From NCBI RefSeq assembly GCF_006912135.1, contig NZ_VIRS01000011.1, positions 1 through 64,000 of the forward strand: a stretch of DNA of 64,000 nucleotides, read 5' to 3'. Below, piece by piece: positions 1 to 7,603 of this stretch (its first letter is position 1; every line of letters starts with the position of its first letter). Origin of the DNA: Cryptosporangium phraense (lineage in GTDB: Bacteria > Actinomycetota > Actinomycetes > Mycobacteriales > Cryptosporangiaceae). The position numbers and the translations under genes are program-made. The notes beneath the pieces were generated by a model that was not told the origin of the DNA, searched no databases, and worked only from the letters and a program-made list of their open reading frames with translations.

Positions 1-29
1 CTAGCGATCAGAAAGGGCTTCAGAGGCTC

Positions 30-1010
30 TCAGCTGGCGAAGACCGGGAACGGGCCGGCTGGTTCCAGTTCCAGGCACGCTCCCCGCACCGCGGCGGCGA
101 GCTCCGCCGCGTCCGCCTCAGCCTGGACGTAGAACCCCTCGTCGGCGAGCTGCTCCCGATCCAGGTAGCGGCGTAGCCGCAGTATCGGGTCCAGCGCGCG
201 CCAGTGCTCGAGTTCATCCTCGTCGCGGTAGCGACGCGGGTCGTCCGACGTGGTGTGCGGGCCCATCCGATACGTGAACGACTCCACCAGCGTCGGACCC
301 TCGCCGGCGCGGGCCCGCTCGACCGCCCACCGAGTCACCGCGAGCACCGCGAGCACGTCGTTGCCGTCGACCCGGACGCCGGGAAAGCCGAAGCCCTCGG
401 CCCGCCGGTACAACGGCGCCGGAGACTGGCGCTCGACCGGCACCGAGATCGCGTACTGGTTGTTCTGCAGGCAGAACACCACCGGCGCGTCCATCACCCC
501 GGCCCAGTTCAGCGCCTCCATCGCGTCGCCCTGGCTGGTCGAGCCGTCACCGAAGTACACGCCGACGACCTCCTCGACGCCGTCGCGCTGGACGCCCATC
601 GCGTAGCCGACGGCGTGCAGGAGCTGGGCGGCCAGCACGATCGTGTACGTGTTCAGCTTGCGCTCGAACGGGTTCCAACCGCCGTGGGAGGTGCCGCGGA
701 ACGTCGCCAGCAGCTCGGCCGGCTGGACGCCCCGCGCCAGCGCGACGCCGTGCTCGCGATACGAGGGGAACAGCATGTCGTTCGGGGCGAACGCGCGGGC
801 GGACGCGACCTGGGCCGCCTCCTGGCCCAGGCTCGGCGCCCAGAGGCCCAGCTGGCCCTGGCGCTGCAACGCGGTGGCCTCGGCGTCGACGCGCCGGGTC
901 GCGACCATCTCGCGGTACATGCCCCGCAGCTCGTCGGGGGTGATGCCGAGGGGAAAGCGATCGTCGTCCCGGCGCTGGCCGTCGGGAGTGAGCAGTTGAA
1001 CGGTCGTCAC
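30..1010 (-). CDS. Thiamine diphosphate-dependent 2-oxo acid dehydrogenase E1 component, alpha subunit
   Basis: Decarboxylating E1-alpha subunit of a pyruvate or branched-chain 2-oxo acid dehydrogenase complex (cytosolic). The ThDP-binding block is visible around residues 150-180 (GDGSTSQGD followed by NNQYAIS), with PSYREHG near residue 82 and the phosphorylation-loop type RMGPHTTSDDP near residue 248. The 326 residues are somewhat short for this family (about 360-400); the missing part is the C-terminal tail. The GTG start overlaps the stop of mtnA in a GTGA junction, so the two are translationally coupled. The E1-beta partner would be expected just left of the window. The choice between pyruvate and branched-chain substrate cannot be made here. 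Confidence 0.9.
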   Translation of the reverse strand: MTTVQLLTPDGQRRDDDRFPLGITPDELRGMYREMVATRRVDAEATALQRQGQLGLWAPSLGQEAAQVASARAFAPNDMLFPSYREHGVALARGVQPAELLATFRGTSHGGWNPFERKLNTYTIVLAAQLLHAVGYAMGVQRDGVEEVVGVYFGDGSTSQGDAMEALNWAGVMDAPVVFCLQNNQYAISVPVERQSPAPLYRRAEGFGFPGVRVDGNDVLAVLAVTRWAVERARAGEGPTLVESFTYRMGPHTTSDDPRRYRDEDELEHWRALDPILRLRRYLDREQLADEGFYVQAEADAAELAAAVRGACLELEPAGPFPVFAS

Positions 1011-2077
1011 GACAGGCTCCGTAGGGGTCCGAGAGGTATGTCGTCCCAGGTCTGGCCGGCGGCGAACCGTACCACCCTCCGATCGGTGACCACAGCGGTG
1101 ACCAGGTCGAACGGAGTCACATCGAACGCCGGGTTGGCCGCCGGGAGGTTCGGCGCGAGTTCGGCGCTCCCGCGGTCCTCGATCTCCACCGCGCCGCCGT
1201 CCGGCGTCTGCCGGTCCACGGTGGACTCCGGCGCCACCACCACGAAGGGGACGCCGGCCCGGGCGGCGCCGAGTGCGTGGGCGTAGCTGCCGATCTTGTT
1301 GACGACGTCACCGTTCGCGCAGATCCGGTCGGCGCCGATGATCACCGCGTCGACCTCGCCGCGGGCGATCAGGAACGGCCCGGCCCCGTCGACCGCGACC
1401 CGGAAGGGGATCTGAGCCCGGCCGAGCTCCCAGGTCGTGAGCCGCGCGCCCTGCAGCAGCGGACGCGTCTCGCTGGCCACGACCCCGCCGAGCCGCCCGG
1501 CGCGGTGCAGCGCGAACACCACGCCCAGCGCGGTGCCTCCGGTGACCGTGGCCAGGCCGCCGGTGTTGCAGTGGGTCAGCAGCCGGGGTTCGGCGCCACA
1601 CAGCTCGCCGATCAGGTCGACGCCGTAGGCGGCCATCGAGTCGCTGCTGGCGATCTCCTCGTCCCGGATCGCGAGGGCCTCGGCGAGCGTCCGTTGCGGG
1701 CCGTCGGGCAGGACGGCGGCCACGCGGTCGACGGCCCGGGCCAGGTTGACCGCGGTCGGTCGGGCGTCGCGGAGCGCGGCCACGGCCGCGTCGCGGGCCG
1801 CAGGATCGGAGATCGTGACCGCGGCCAGTGCGACGCCGAGACCGCCGGCGACGCCGATGGCCGGCGCACCGCGGACGGCCAGCCGTTGGATCGCGTCGAC
1901 GACCTCGTCGACGGTCGTCAGCCTCAGGAGACGTTCGACGTCCGGCAGCGCGGTCTGATCGATGAGTTCGACGGCGGGCCGGCCGGCATGCGTGGACCAG
2001 TCGACCGTGCGCTGACCAAGTGGTAGCTGGACGTTGCCGGTCGGCGGCGTGGACCTCGGCGGTTCGGTGCTGCTCAC
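1007..2077 (-). CDS. mtnA: S-methyl-5-thioribose-1-phosphate isomerase
   Basis: Converts methylthioribose-1-phosphate to methylthioribulose-1-phosphate in methionine salvage. Family motifs are clear: VRGAPAIGVAGG, then CNTGGLATVTGGTALG, ETRPLLQGARLT and VIIGADRICANGDVVNKIG, which includes the catalytic Cys and Asp. I chose the GTG at 2077 (VSSTEPP), giving 356 aa, which fits the family; the frame stays open further upstream but that part is low-complexity and unlike MtnA. First gene of a two-gene unit with the E1-alpha gene. Confidence 0.93.
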   Translation of the reverse strand: MSSTEPPRSTPPTGNVQLPLGQRTVDWSTHAGRPAVELIDQTALPDVERLLRLTTVDEVVDAIQRLAVRGAPAIGVAGGLGVALAAVTISDPAARDAAVAALRDARPTAVNLARAVDRVAAVLPDGPQRTLAEALAIRDEEIASSDSMAAYGVDLIGELCGAEPRLLTHCNTGGLATVTGGTALGVVFALHRAGRLGGVVASETRPLLQGARLTTWELGRAQIPFRVAVDGAGPFLIARGEVDAVIIGADRICANGDVVNKIGSYAHALGAARAGVPFVVVAPESTVDRQTPDGGAVEIEDRGSAELAPNLPAANPAFDVTPFDLVTAVVTDRRVVRFAAGQTWDDIPLGPLRSLS

Positions 2078-2178
2078 GCACCGAGCCTGCCATGTCCACG
2101 CCGACCGACCGGTTCCGCCAGTCGCCAGGACCGTCCGGGGGCGCGTGTGGACGATCAAGGCGACGTTCGTGGGGGTCG

Positions 2179-2442
2179 TCAGACCCGTTCTTCGCTTCCC
2201 GTCAGTGCTCGTTCGAGTACCGTCCGCGTCGCGCACGGCCACAGCACGCGGCCGCTCGGGGTCTCCGGGCAGCCGGTGCAGTAGAAACGACCGCCGGGTT
2301 CGGCGGGTATCTGGACGCCGTCGTGCAGCGCCAGCACGGCCTCCACGGCCCGGAGCAGGTCGTAGAGATCGAGAGGGGCATGCGCGAGCAAGGCGACGTC
2401 GTCCGCCGTCCGGATGCGCTCGCGGATGTCGCGAAGCGTCAC
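2179..2442 (-). CDS. Small cysteine-containing protein of unknown function
   Basis: About 87 aa from a GTG at 2442 (VTLRDIRERIR). The N-terminal part is helical (DLYDLLRAVEAVLALHD) and the C-terminal part has a CxxC (FYCTGCPE) followed by LWPCATRTVLE. Small proteins with a helical N-terminus, a CxxC and a WPC motif are common in actinobacteria, often near XRE regulators; no function is established. The start is uncertain because the frame remains open to about 2724 and the RBS is weak. It lies just upstream of mtnA on the same strand. Confidence 0.55.
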   Translation of the reverse strand: MTLRDIRERIRTADDVALLAHAPLDLYDLLRAVEAVLALHDGVQIPAEPGGRFYCTGCPETPSGRVLWPCATRTVLERALTGSEERV

Positions 2443-3072
2443 CCAGACGTTCGTGGGGTTGCCTCGACTCACCGGGCGCACCGGAGTTGCAGAGCGGAGC
2501 GTGGATGCGAGCGTCCAGGCGACCAACGCGACGAGTCGTCCGCCGGCCGGGCCCCGGTGAGCGGCTCTTCGGGCGCCGCGGTGTTCCGTCCGCACGAGAG
2601 GAACCCCCGGTTCCGGAGCGATCTCGAGTACCGACCGCGCCCTTCCGCGCCCGCCTTCGCCATCAGGCTCACCCCTCCGCTCGTTCGTTGCGATCCGAGA
2701 CTGGGCTGTCGACGAGGAGTACACAACTCGTCACTGACTGATGTTGATACCCGGACGTATGAGATGAGCGGTCGGGGATACGTCAACTCTGGTGGGGTGA
2801 TTGCCATCGCCCGCACCATTCACATTGCTCACACCAACCCGGTTGGTACCAGTGGTGGAATTCTCGTAAGCCCAAGGGCCAGGGAAGACCAGCCGACAAG
2901 CGGAGTCAGACCCGGCGCACGACGCCACACAACGCTCCTACCTGCACTCACACGCCGAAGTATTGGGGTGCTAGCCCTACCATTGTGGCCTTGCGCACAC
3001 TTTGGGCGCAGCTATCATCAGCCTCATCCGGGTGTATGACCAGTGTCCACTGCGCAGGGCAGGAGCACGTCG
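2443..3072. other. Divergent intergenic region, no confident gene
   Basis: About 630 bp between the small CxxC gene and the XRE regulator. A short minus-strand frame starting at an ATG at 2663 has a good GGAGGGG sequence upstream and ends at 2469, but its 64-residue product is low-complexity and unlike anything I know. The region holds a palindrome at 2831-2845. GC content falls locally, as expected for promoters. Confidence 0.5.
2831..2845. promoter_or_regulatory. Inverted repeat, candidate operator
   Basis: ACCAACC-C-GGTTGGT, two perfect 7-bp arms around one base, about 230 bp upstream of the XRE regulator start. Its symmetry and place suggest a repressor site; the cognate protein is unknown. 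Confidence 0.35.
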
Positions 3073-4560
3073 ATGGCCCGTGAGTCGTCTGAGCACTCCC
3101 ACGCTCCCCGGGTGTGCGCCCATTGTGGGGGGCGACTTCGCCGAGACAACACCAACACGCTGTGTGATCCGTGCTCGCGAAGCGCCCACACCGTCGAGCT
3201 GCTGGCTCCGGTGCTGCCCCTCGATTTCTGGGCCGAGCCGGAGATGCGCCAGGCCCTCGCCGACCACGATCTCGGAAAGGTGTCGCAGCTCTATCGCGCG
3301 CGCACTCCGATTCGTCGTCAGCACATGGTCGCGGAACTCGTCGGTTTCTCGCAGGCGCACATCTCGCGTATCGAACGGGGTCTCTGCGAAATCCGGCTCG
3401 ACACCGTGCTGCGTTTCGTCCAGGGCCTGCGTATACCTCCCCACCTGGTAGACCCCATCGGCGCTCCATACCTCGACGGATCAACGGCGCCCGAATTGGC
3501 AACTACCGTCCCTACTCATGCAGGGCATGAAGTAGGAGACAACATGCGACGTAGAAGTGTGCTGAAAGGACTGACCGGTGCGGCCGCGCTGGTGGGGTTC
3601 TCGCTCGCCGGCGACGAGGAAGAAGAAGCCCTTGCGAGCGACGATTTCGGCCGCGTCGGCGAGGCGCACGCCGCGCAGTTGGAAGATGCCCCGAAGCATC
3701 TGTACAACCTCGACTACCGATACGGCGGCGACACTCTCTGTGATCAGGCGGCCGCGCAGCTCCGGCGCGCGAACAAGCTGCTCAACCGCGGGCAGTACAG
3801 CGAGCAGGTCGGTCGTCGCCTCCAGGTAGCCACCGGCGAGCTCGGCATCTGCGCCGGTTGGCTCGCGTTCGACGCGGGCCGGCAAGACCAGGCGCGCTAC
3901 TGCTACACCGAGGCGCTGGCCGCGGCGCGGATGGCGAACGATCCGAACCTCGAGGTCCACGCGCTCGCGAACATGAGCATGCAGGCGGTCGCGCTCGACC
4001 GGCCGCGCGAGGGCCTGCACATGGCCCAGGCCGCGCAGCGGGTCGCCGAGAAGATCTCGACGCCGACGATGGACTCGCTGCTCGCGATGCGCGAGGCCCG
4101 CGCCTGGGCGAAACTCAACGACGGTCCGGCCGCGCGCCGGGCGATGGTGCGGGCCCGGGACTCGTTCGAGCGCCGCAGCGCCGATGAGGAGAAGCCGGTC
4201 TGGATCGCGTTCTTCGACGAGGTCGAGCTGGCCGGCAACGAGGGCATGTGCGAACTCGACACCGGCCGCGCGAACAAGGCCGCGTCGTTCCTCGAGCTGG
4301 CCCGGGGCAAACAGCGCGAGGGCATGGTGCGGAACAAATCGCTCTATACCGTGCGGCTGGCCTTCGCTACCCTCGCTCGCAGGGACGTGACGCGCGCGAT
4401 CGAGATCGGTGAGGAGGCGCTGGGCATGGTCGTGAACGAAGTGACCTCCACCCGCACCCTCAACGAGTTGAGAGCTTTCCGCCGTCAGCTGGCCCAGGTG
4501 AGTACGTCGACCGCCGCCCGTAGCTTCATGGCGAGATTCGATTCGACGGTAGTCGCGTGA
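3073..4560 (+). CDS. XRE-family transcriptional regulator with zinc-ribbon N-terminus and TPR-like C-terminus
   Basis: DNA-binding regulator of a type common in actinomycetes. From the start at 3073 there is a short CxxC...CxxC zinc-ribbon-like segment (VCAHCGG, LCDPCSR), a helix-turn-helix with SQAHISRIERG near residue 95, and from about residue 200 to the end a helical, TPR-like region (DQARYCYTEALAAARMA, VHALANMSMQAV). ATG 3073 is preferred because AGGAG ends 7 nt upstream; an in-frame GTG at 3043 is possible. Followed by a strong terminator and then a GNAT gene. The ligand or partner sensed by the helical region is unknown. Confidence 0.85.
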   Translation: MARESSEHSHAPRVCAHCGGRLRRDNTNTLCDPCSRSAHTVELLAPVLPLDFWAEPEMRQALADHDLGKVSQLYRARTPIRRQHMVAELVGFSQAHISRIERGLCEIRLDTVLRFVQGLRIPPHLVDPIGAPYLDGSTAPELATTVPTHAGHEVGDNMRRRSVLKGLTGAAALVGFSLAGDEEEEALASDDFGRVGEAHAAQLEDAPKHLYNLDYRYGGDTLCDQAAAQLRRANKLLNRGQYSEQVGRRLQVATGELGICAGWLAFDAGRQDQARYCYTEALAAARMANDPNLEVHALANMSMQAVALDRPREGLHMAQAAQRVAEKISTPTMDSLLAMREARAWAKLNDGPAARRAMVRARDSFERRSADEEKPVWIAFFDEVELAGNEGMCELDTGRANKAASFLELARGKQREGMVRNKSLYTVRLAFATLARRDVTRAIEIGEEALGMVVNEVTSTRTLNELRAFRRQLAQVSTSTAARSFMARFDSTVVA

Positions 4561-4590
4561 ATTCGGCCGCCGGAAACGGCGGCCGAATTC
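4559..4590 (+). terminator. Strong hairpin after the XRE regulator
   Basis: Perfect 14-bp stem (GAATTCGGCCGCCG and its complement) closed by a GAAA tetraloop; the stem begins inside the stop codon. No long T run follows, as is usual in actinobacteria. Confidence 0.8.
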
Positions 4591-4704
4591 GTTCTCTCAC
4601 CCGGGTTGTCACGCAGTGCGAGTCGCGTCCCACGATCGGTGGCATACACCCCTTGAAGTCCGCATGTCCGGACGGGGGTAACCGTCCGGTCTGCAGGAAG
4701 GCCA

Positions 4705-5283
4705 ATGATGACCCCTACTGCGCCGCACCAGCTCATCACCCGCGCCTACGACACCGCAGGCGCGCGCGCCATTCAGGACGAATTGTTCGCCCTGTACGCC
4801 GAGATCTACGCCGATCACCTCTCCGACCCGTTCTATTCGGTGGAGCGGTTCGCTGATCGGTTCGCCGGTCATTCGAATCGGTCCGGCTTCCGGTTGGTGA
4901 CGGGTTCGATCGGTGGCGCGCTCGTCGGCTACGCCTATGGCGGCCCGCTGGGCCGCACCACCCGATGGTGGGACGGTCTTCGTGACGACGTTCCGGCCGA
5001 CGCTCTGGTCGAGGACGGCACGCGGACGTTCGCGCTGAACGAGATCATGGTGCAGGAGAGCTGGCGGCGTCGGGGGATCGCTCGCTCGCTGCACGACACT
5101 CTGCTCGGCGGGCGTCCGGAGCTCCGGGCGACGCTGCTGGTCGATCCGGACAACGATCCGGCGCGCAACGCCTACCTCTCGTGGGGCTGGCGGACGCTCG
5201 GCCACCTGCAGCCGTTCCCGGACGCGCCAGTCTACGAGGCGTTGGTGATCGATCTGCCGTTGCCGGAAGCCGCGGCCAGCTGA
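4705..5283 (+). CDS. GNAT-family N-acetyltransferase
   Basis: 192-aa acetyl-CoA-dependent acyltransferase. The acetyl-CoA-binding turn is RRRGIARSLHD (about residues 121-131), preceded by the beta-strand FALNEIMV and followed by the typical NDPARNAYLSWGW. Start at ATG 4705 with GGAAGG just upstream; ATG 4708 is also possible. Such acetyltransferases frequently sit beside XRE/TPR regulators in actinomycetes. The substrate is unknown. Confidence 0.85.
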   Translation: MMTPTAPHQLITRAYDTAGARAIQDELFALYAEIYADHLSDPFYSVERFADRFAGHSNRSGFRLVTGSIGGALVGYAYGGPLGRTTRWWDGLRDDVPADALVEDGTRTFALNEIMVQESWRRRGIARSLHDTLLGGRPELRATLLVDPDNDPARNAYLSWGWRTLGHLQPFPDAPVYEALVIDLPLPEAAAS

Positions 5284-5607
5284 AACTCCCACAATTCCGG
5301 ACGCAATTCCCAGAACCCGTCACCGCACGCGAAGGCCGTCGTTGGGCAGAGCGTGCTGACCCCGCGCTCCTTCTGCTCCCGGACGCCGACGCCGCAGGCC
5401 GACGAGTCGGGGGAGAGTGCTGCGCGTTCCGGGCCCACCGAGCACGTGATGGCGGTGTCCCCGTCCGGCCGGCGGGAGCGGCATCGTGCGCACACGTTGC
5501 GCTGCAGCCGCCCCCGTCCGTCGGAGCGGTCCGGGTCGGGAGTCGAGTCGGCGAAGGTGCGCTGAGTAGGTGTTACATTTCCGCCTAAATGGGGCGGGGG
5601 GTGCTCG
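5284..5607. other. Region without a confident gene
   Basis: Between the GNAT gene and the small membrane protein. A minus-strand frame ending at 5232 contains several cysteines (CARCRSR and further) but lacks a supported start and overlaps the acetyltransferase end, so it is not called. Confidence 0.4.
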
Positions 5608-5871
5608 GTGCGGGCGGCTTGGTGGGTGTCGGGTGCTTTGCTGGCGGTCGGGGCCGTGTTGGTCGTGGCCGTGGTTCTCGGGGGTGCGGCGGGGCTAGGG
5701 CGCTCTTCGGAGGCGCCGGCGCCGGTGTCTTCTCCGTCGGAGTCGGGGTTCGATTCGGGCGCGATGATTCCGGACACGACCGGGACGTTGCCTGGGGACG
5801 TGGTGACGCTGGATCCGGGGTCGATCGACTATCACTACGCGGATCTCGACACCGACTGGTTCCCGCGCTGA
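5608..5871 (+). CDS. Small membrane-anchored protein of unknown function
   Basis: 87 aa from GTG 5608. One hydrophobic helix at about residues 5-28 (WWVSGALLAVGAVLVVAVVL) acts as signal anchor, followed by a Ser/Pro-rich extracellular linker and a short acidic C-terminus (LDTDWFPR). No recognised domain. A G-rich stretch lies just upstream of the start but is not a clear RBS. Confidence 0.55.
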   Translation: MRAAWWVSGALLAVGAVLVVAVVLGGAAGLGRSSEAPAPVSSPSESGFDSGAMIPDTTGTLPGDVVTLDPGSIDYHYADLDTDWFPR

Positions 5872-6529
5872 CCGGCGTCGTTGGCAAGGTCGGTTCGAAG
5901 CTGGTCAGTGGGTGGCGACGGCTCGATGGTGCTTGCGGCGCTTGATCCCGCACTCGACCCGTGTGCCGCTGGGTGTGGAGGGCGGGAGGCTGCCGTCTGC
6001 TTGGCTGCGGGCGTCACCGGGTGGCCCCGGCGGTCAGTAGCGAGGCGGATTACCGGGGCCCCCGGCCGCCTAGTTGAAGCCGCCAGATGAACCTTGGTGC
6101 TCAGCCCGCCGCGGGATCGGCCCGGATAGTGGCCGTGGGGCTCTGCGGTGCACCGCGACGCGGTGGTCGGGTCGTTTCCGCGGTCAGCCGGGTCCTCGAC
6201 GGGCCACGCAAATCTCGTCGCCGACGGGCAGAGGGATCTTGCTCAGACCGCCGTGGGACAGCCCGGTCGATGTGGAAAATCCATTCGATCTCGCGGATCG
6301 CCAGGATCTCGTCCGGCGCGGCCGCTCGTGGGCGGTCTTCCAGATCGGTATCTGTCGGGGGATCTCGCGCCTCGGCGCACTGGTCCGTAGCTTCCCTACG
6401 ACCGCGTTCATGACCTGCCGATGATTTGGGTCGAGGCCGAGTCCGGTGGGTGTCGGTCGGCGGGCCGGCCAGCCAGTATTCGACCGGCCAGGACACTTCG
6501 GGAGCCTTCGCGCCAGGTGATCGGGTGGA
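5872..6529. other. Non-coding or decayed region
   Basis: About 660 bp with no convincing gene on either strand. On the minus strand near 6430-6500, WPVEYWLAGPPTDT followed in a shifted frame by GLGLD weakly recalls the C-terminal part of IS701-type transposases with an internal deletion. If real, this is a small transposase relic; the evidence is too thin to call a pseudogene. Confidence 0.3.
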
Positions 6530-7603
6530 TCAGGTCAACGAGCGACCCTCGGCCGTCCACCTCGCGCCGCGGGTGGCGGACTGTAGCTTTCGGCGCGCCA
6601 TCTCGAGACCGCGCGCGGCGGCCTCGTGGAGGGGGTTTCCGGTGGCTAGTGCGGTGAGGAAGCCGGCGGCGAAGGCGTCTCCGGCGCCGGTGGCGTCTTG
6701 GATGGTTTCGGGCGGGAGCGGGGTCTGGGGGACATGGCCGGTGCCGTGCCGGCCGAAGGTGCGGATGCCGTCCGGACGCTTGAGCACGATCGTCGCCGCT
6801 GGGGCGCGGACTCGGACCCTAGCCGCAAGGACGCCATCCGGCTCGGGTGCGGCCGGTTGCTCGGGTGCGGCCAGGTGCTCGGGTGCGGCCCAGTGCTCGG
6901 GTGCGGCCCGGTGCTCGGGCTCGGCCGGCGAGGTGGATCCGGCCAGCGCCCGGAACTCGGACTCGTTGACCAGGACGTAGTCGGCGGTGGCGAGGATTTC
7001 GTCGATCGAGCGGGTCGGGTGGGTCGCCCAGGTGTGACCCGGGTCGACGGAGATCGTGGGGCCGGCCGCGCGCACGGCGCGGAGCACCTCGACGAGCACC
7101 GGGGGCGGCCCCGGGTCCAGGAACGACGTGACGTGCACGAACCTCGCCGCCGACAGGTACGCGACGATCGGCTCGAACGAGCGCTCCAGATGACCGGCCA
7201 TCAAGACGTTCGCACCGGCGTGCGTGAGCAACGTCCGCTCCCCGGACTCGGTGTAGGCGACACAAACGCCGCTGAGGGCGGCGTCCGTATGGAGCACGTG
7301 GGGGTGATCGACGGCGGGGAACCACTCGACGGGGGTGCCGGACGGCGTGCGGCCGGCCACGCCGACGTAACCGACGCGGAGGTGGGGCGGGACGGCGGCG
7401 ACCGCGTTGTAGGCCGAGCCACCGGGGGTAGGGCGAGCCGGGAAACGGCGAAGGACGGTCTCGATCGTGGCCGCGTCGACCGGAGTCTCGGTCCCCCAGT
7501 CGATCGGCCGGCCGAGGAGCGCCGAGAGGGTCGCGGTCGTCGGACCGCTGACCCGGTAGTCCAGGTTCAGCGCGCCGACGCCGACGATGTCGACGTCGCT
7601 CAA
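6530..7603 (-). CDS. PfkB-family carbohydrate kinase
   Basis: Cytosolic sugar or nucleoside kinase, 357 aa. The C-terminal PfkB signature DATGAGDAFAAGFLTAL holds the catalytic Asp, and the N-terminus has the family strand VDIVGVGALNLDY. Start: TTG 7603 overlaps the stop of the upstream GH18-like gene (TTGA junction), so translation is coupled. Around residues 226-255 an Ala-Pro-Glu-His repeat is inserted, encoded by an 18-bp tandem repeat and absent from normal PfkB folds. Substrate unknown. Confidence 0.85.
   Translation of the reverse strand: MSDVDIVGVGALNLDYRVSGPTTATLSALLGRPIDWGTETPVDAATIETVLRRFPARPTPGGSAYNAVAAVPPHLRVGYVGVAGRTPSGTPVEWFPAVDHPHVLHTDAALSGVCVAYTESGERTLLTHAGANVLMAGHLERSFEPIVAYLSAARFVHVTSFLDPGPPPVLVEVLRAVRAAGPTISVDPGHTWATHPTRSIDEILATADYVLVNESEFRALAGSTSPAEPEHRAAPEHWAAPEHLAAPEQPAAPEPDGVLAARVRVRAPAATIVLKRPDGIRTFGRHGTGHVPQTPLPPETIQDATGAGDAFAAGFLTALATGNPLHEAAARGLEMARRKLQSATRGARWTAEGRSLT
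6841..6930. repeat. 18-bp tandem repeat inside the PfkB kinase gene
   Basis: Four near-identical 18-bp units start at 6841, 6859, 6877 and 6895, with a degenerate fifth at 6913 (unit GCTCGGGTGCGGCC plus four variable bases). They encode six-residue A-P-E-H/Q repeats. Confidence 0.85.

Noticed and set aside
2469-2663. 64-aa minus-strand frame with a good RBS at ATG 2663
   Set aside because: Product is low-complexity and unlike any known protein; may be an unrelated GGAGGGG occurrence in GC-rich DNA.
5232-5560. Minus-strand frame with several cysteines (CARCRSR and further)
   Set aside because: No supported start codon with RBS, overlap with the acetyltransferase 3' end, and no recognised pattern. 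Kept only as a note.
6430-6500. Possible IS701-type transposase relic on the minus strand
   Set aside because: Only two short matches in different frames (WPVEYWLA and GLGLD); no terminal repeats or further homologous segments were seen.
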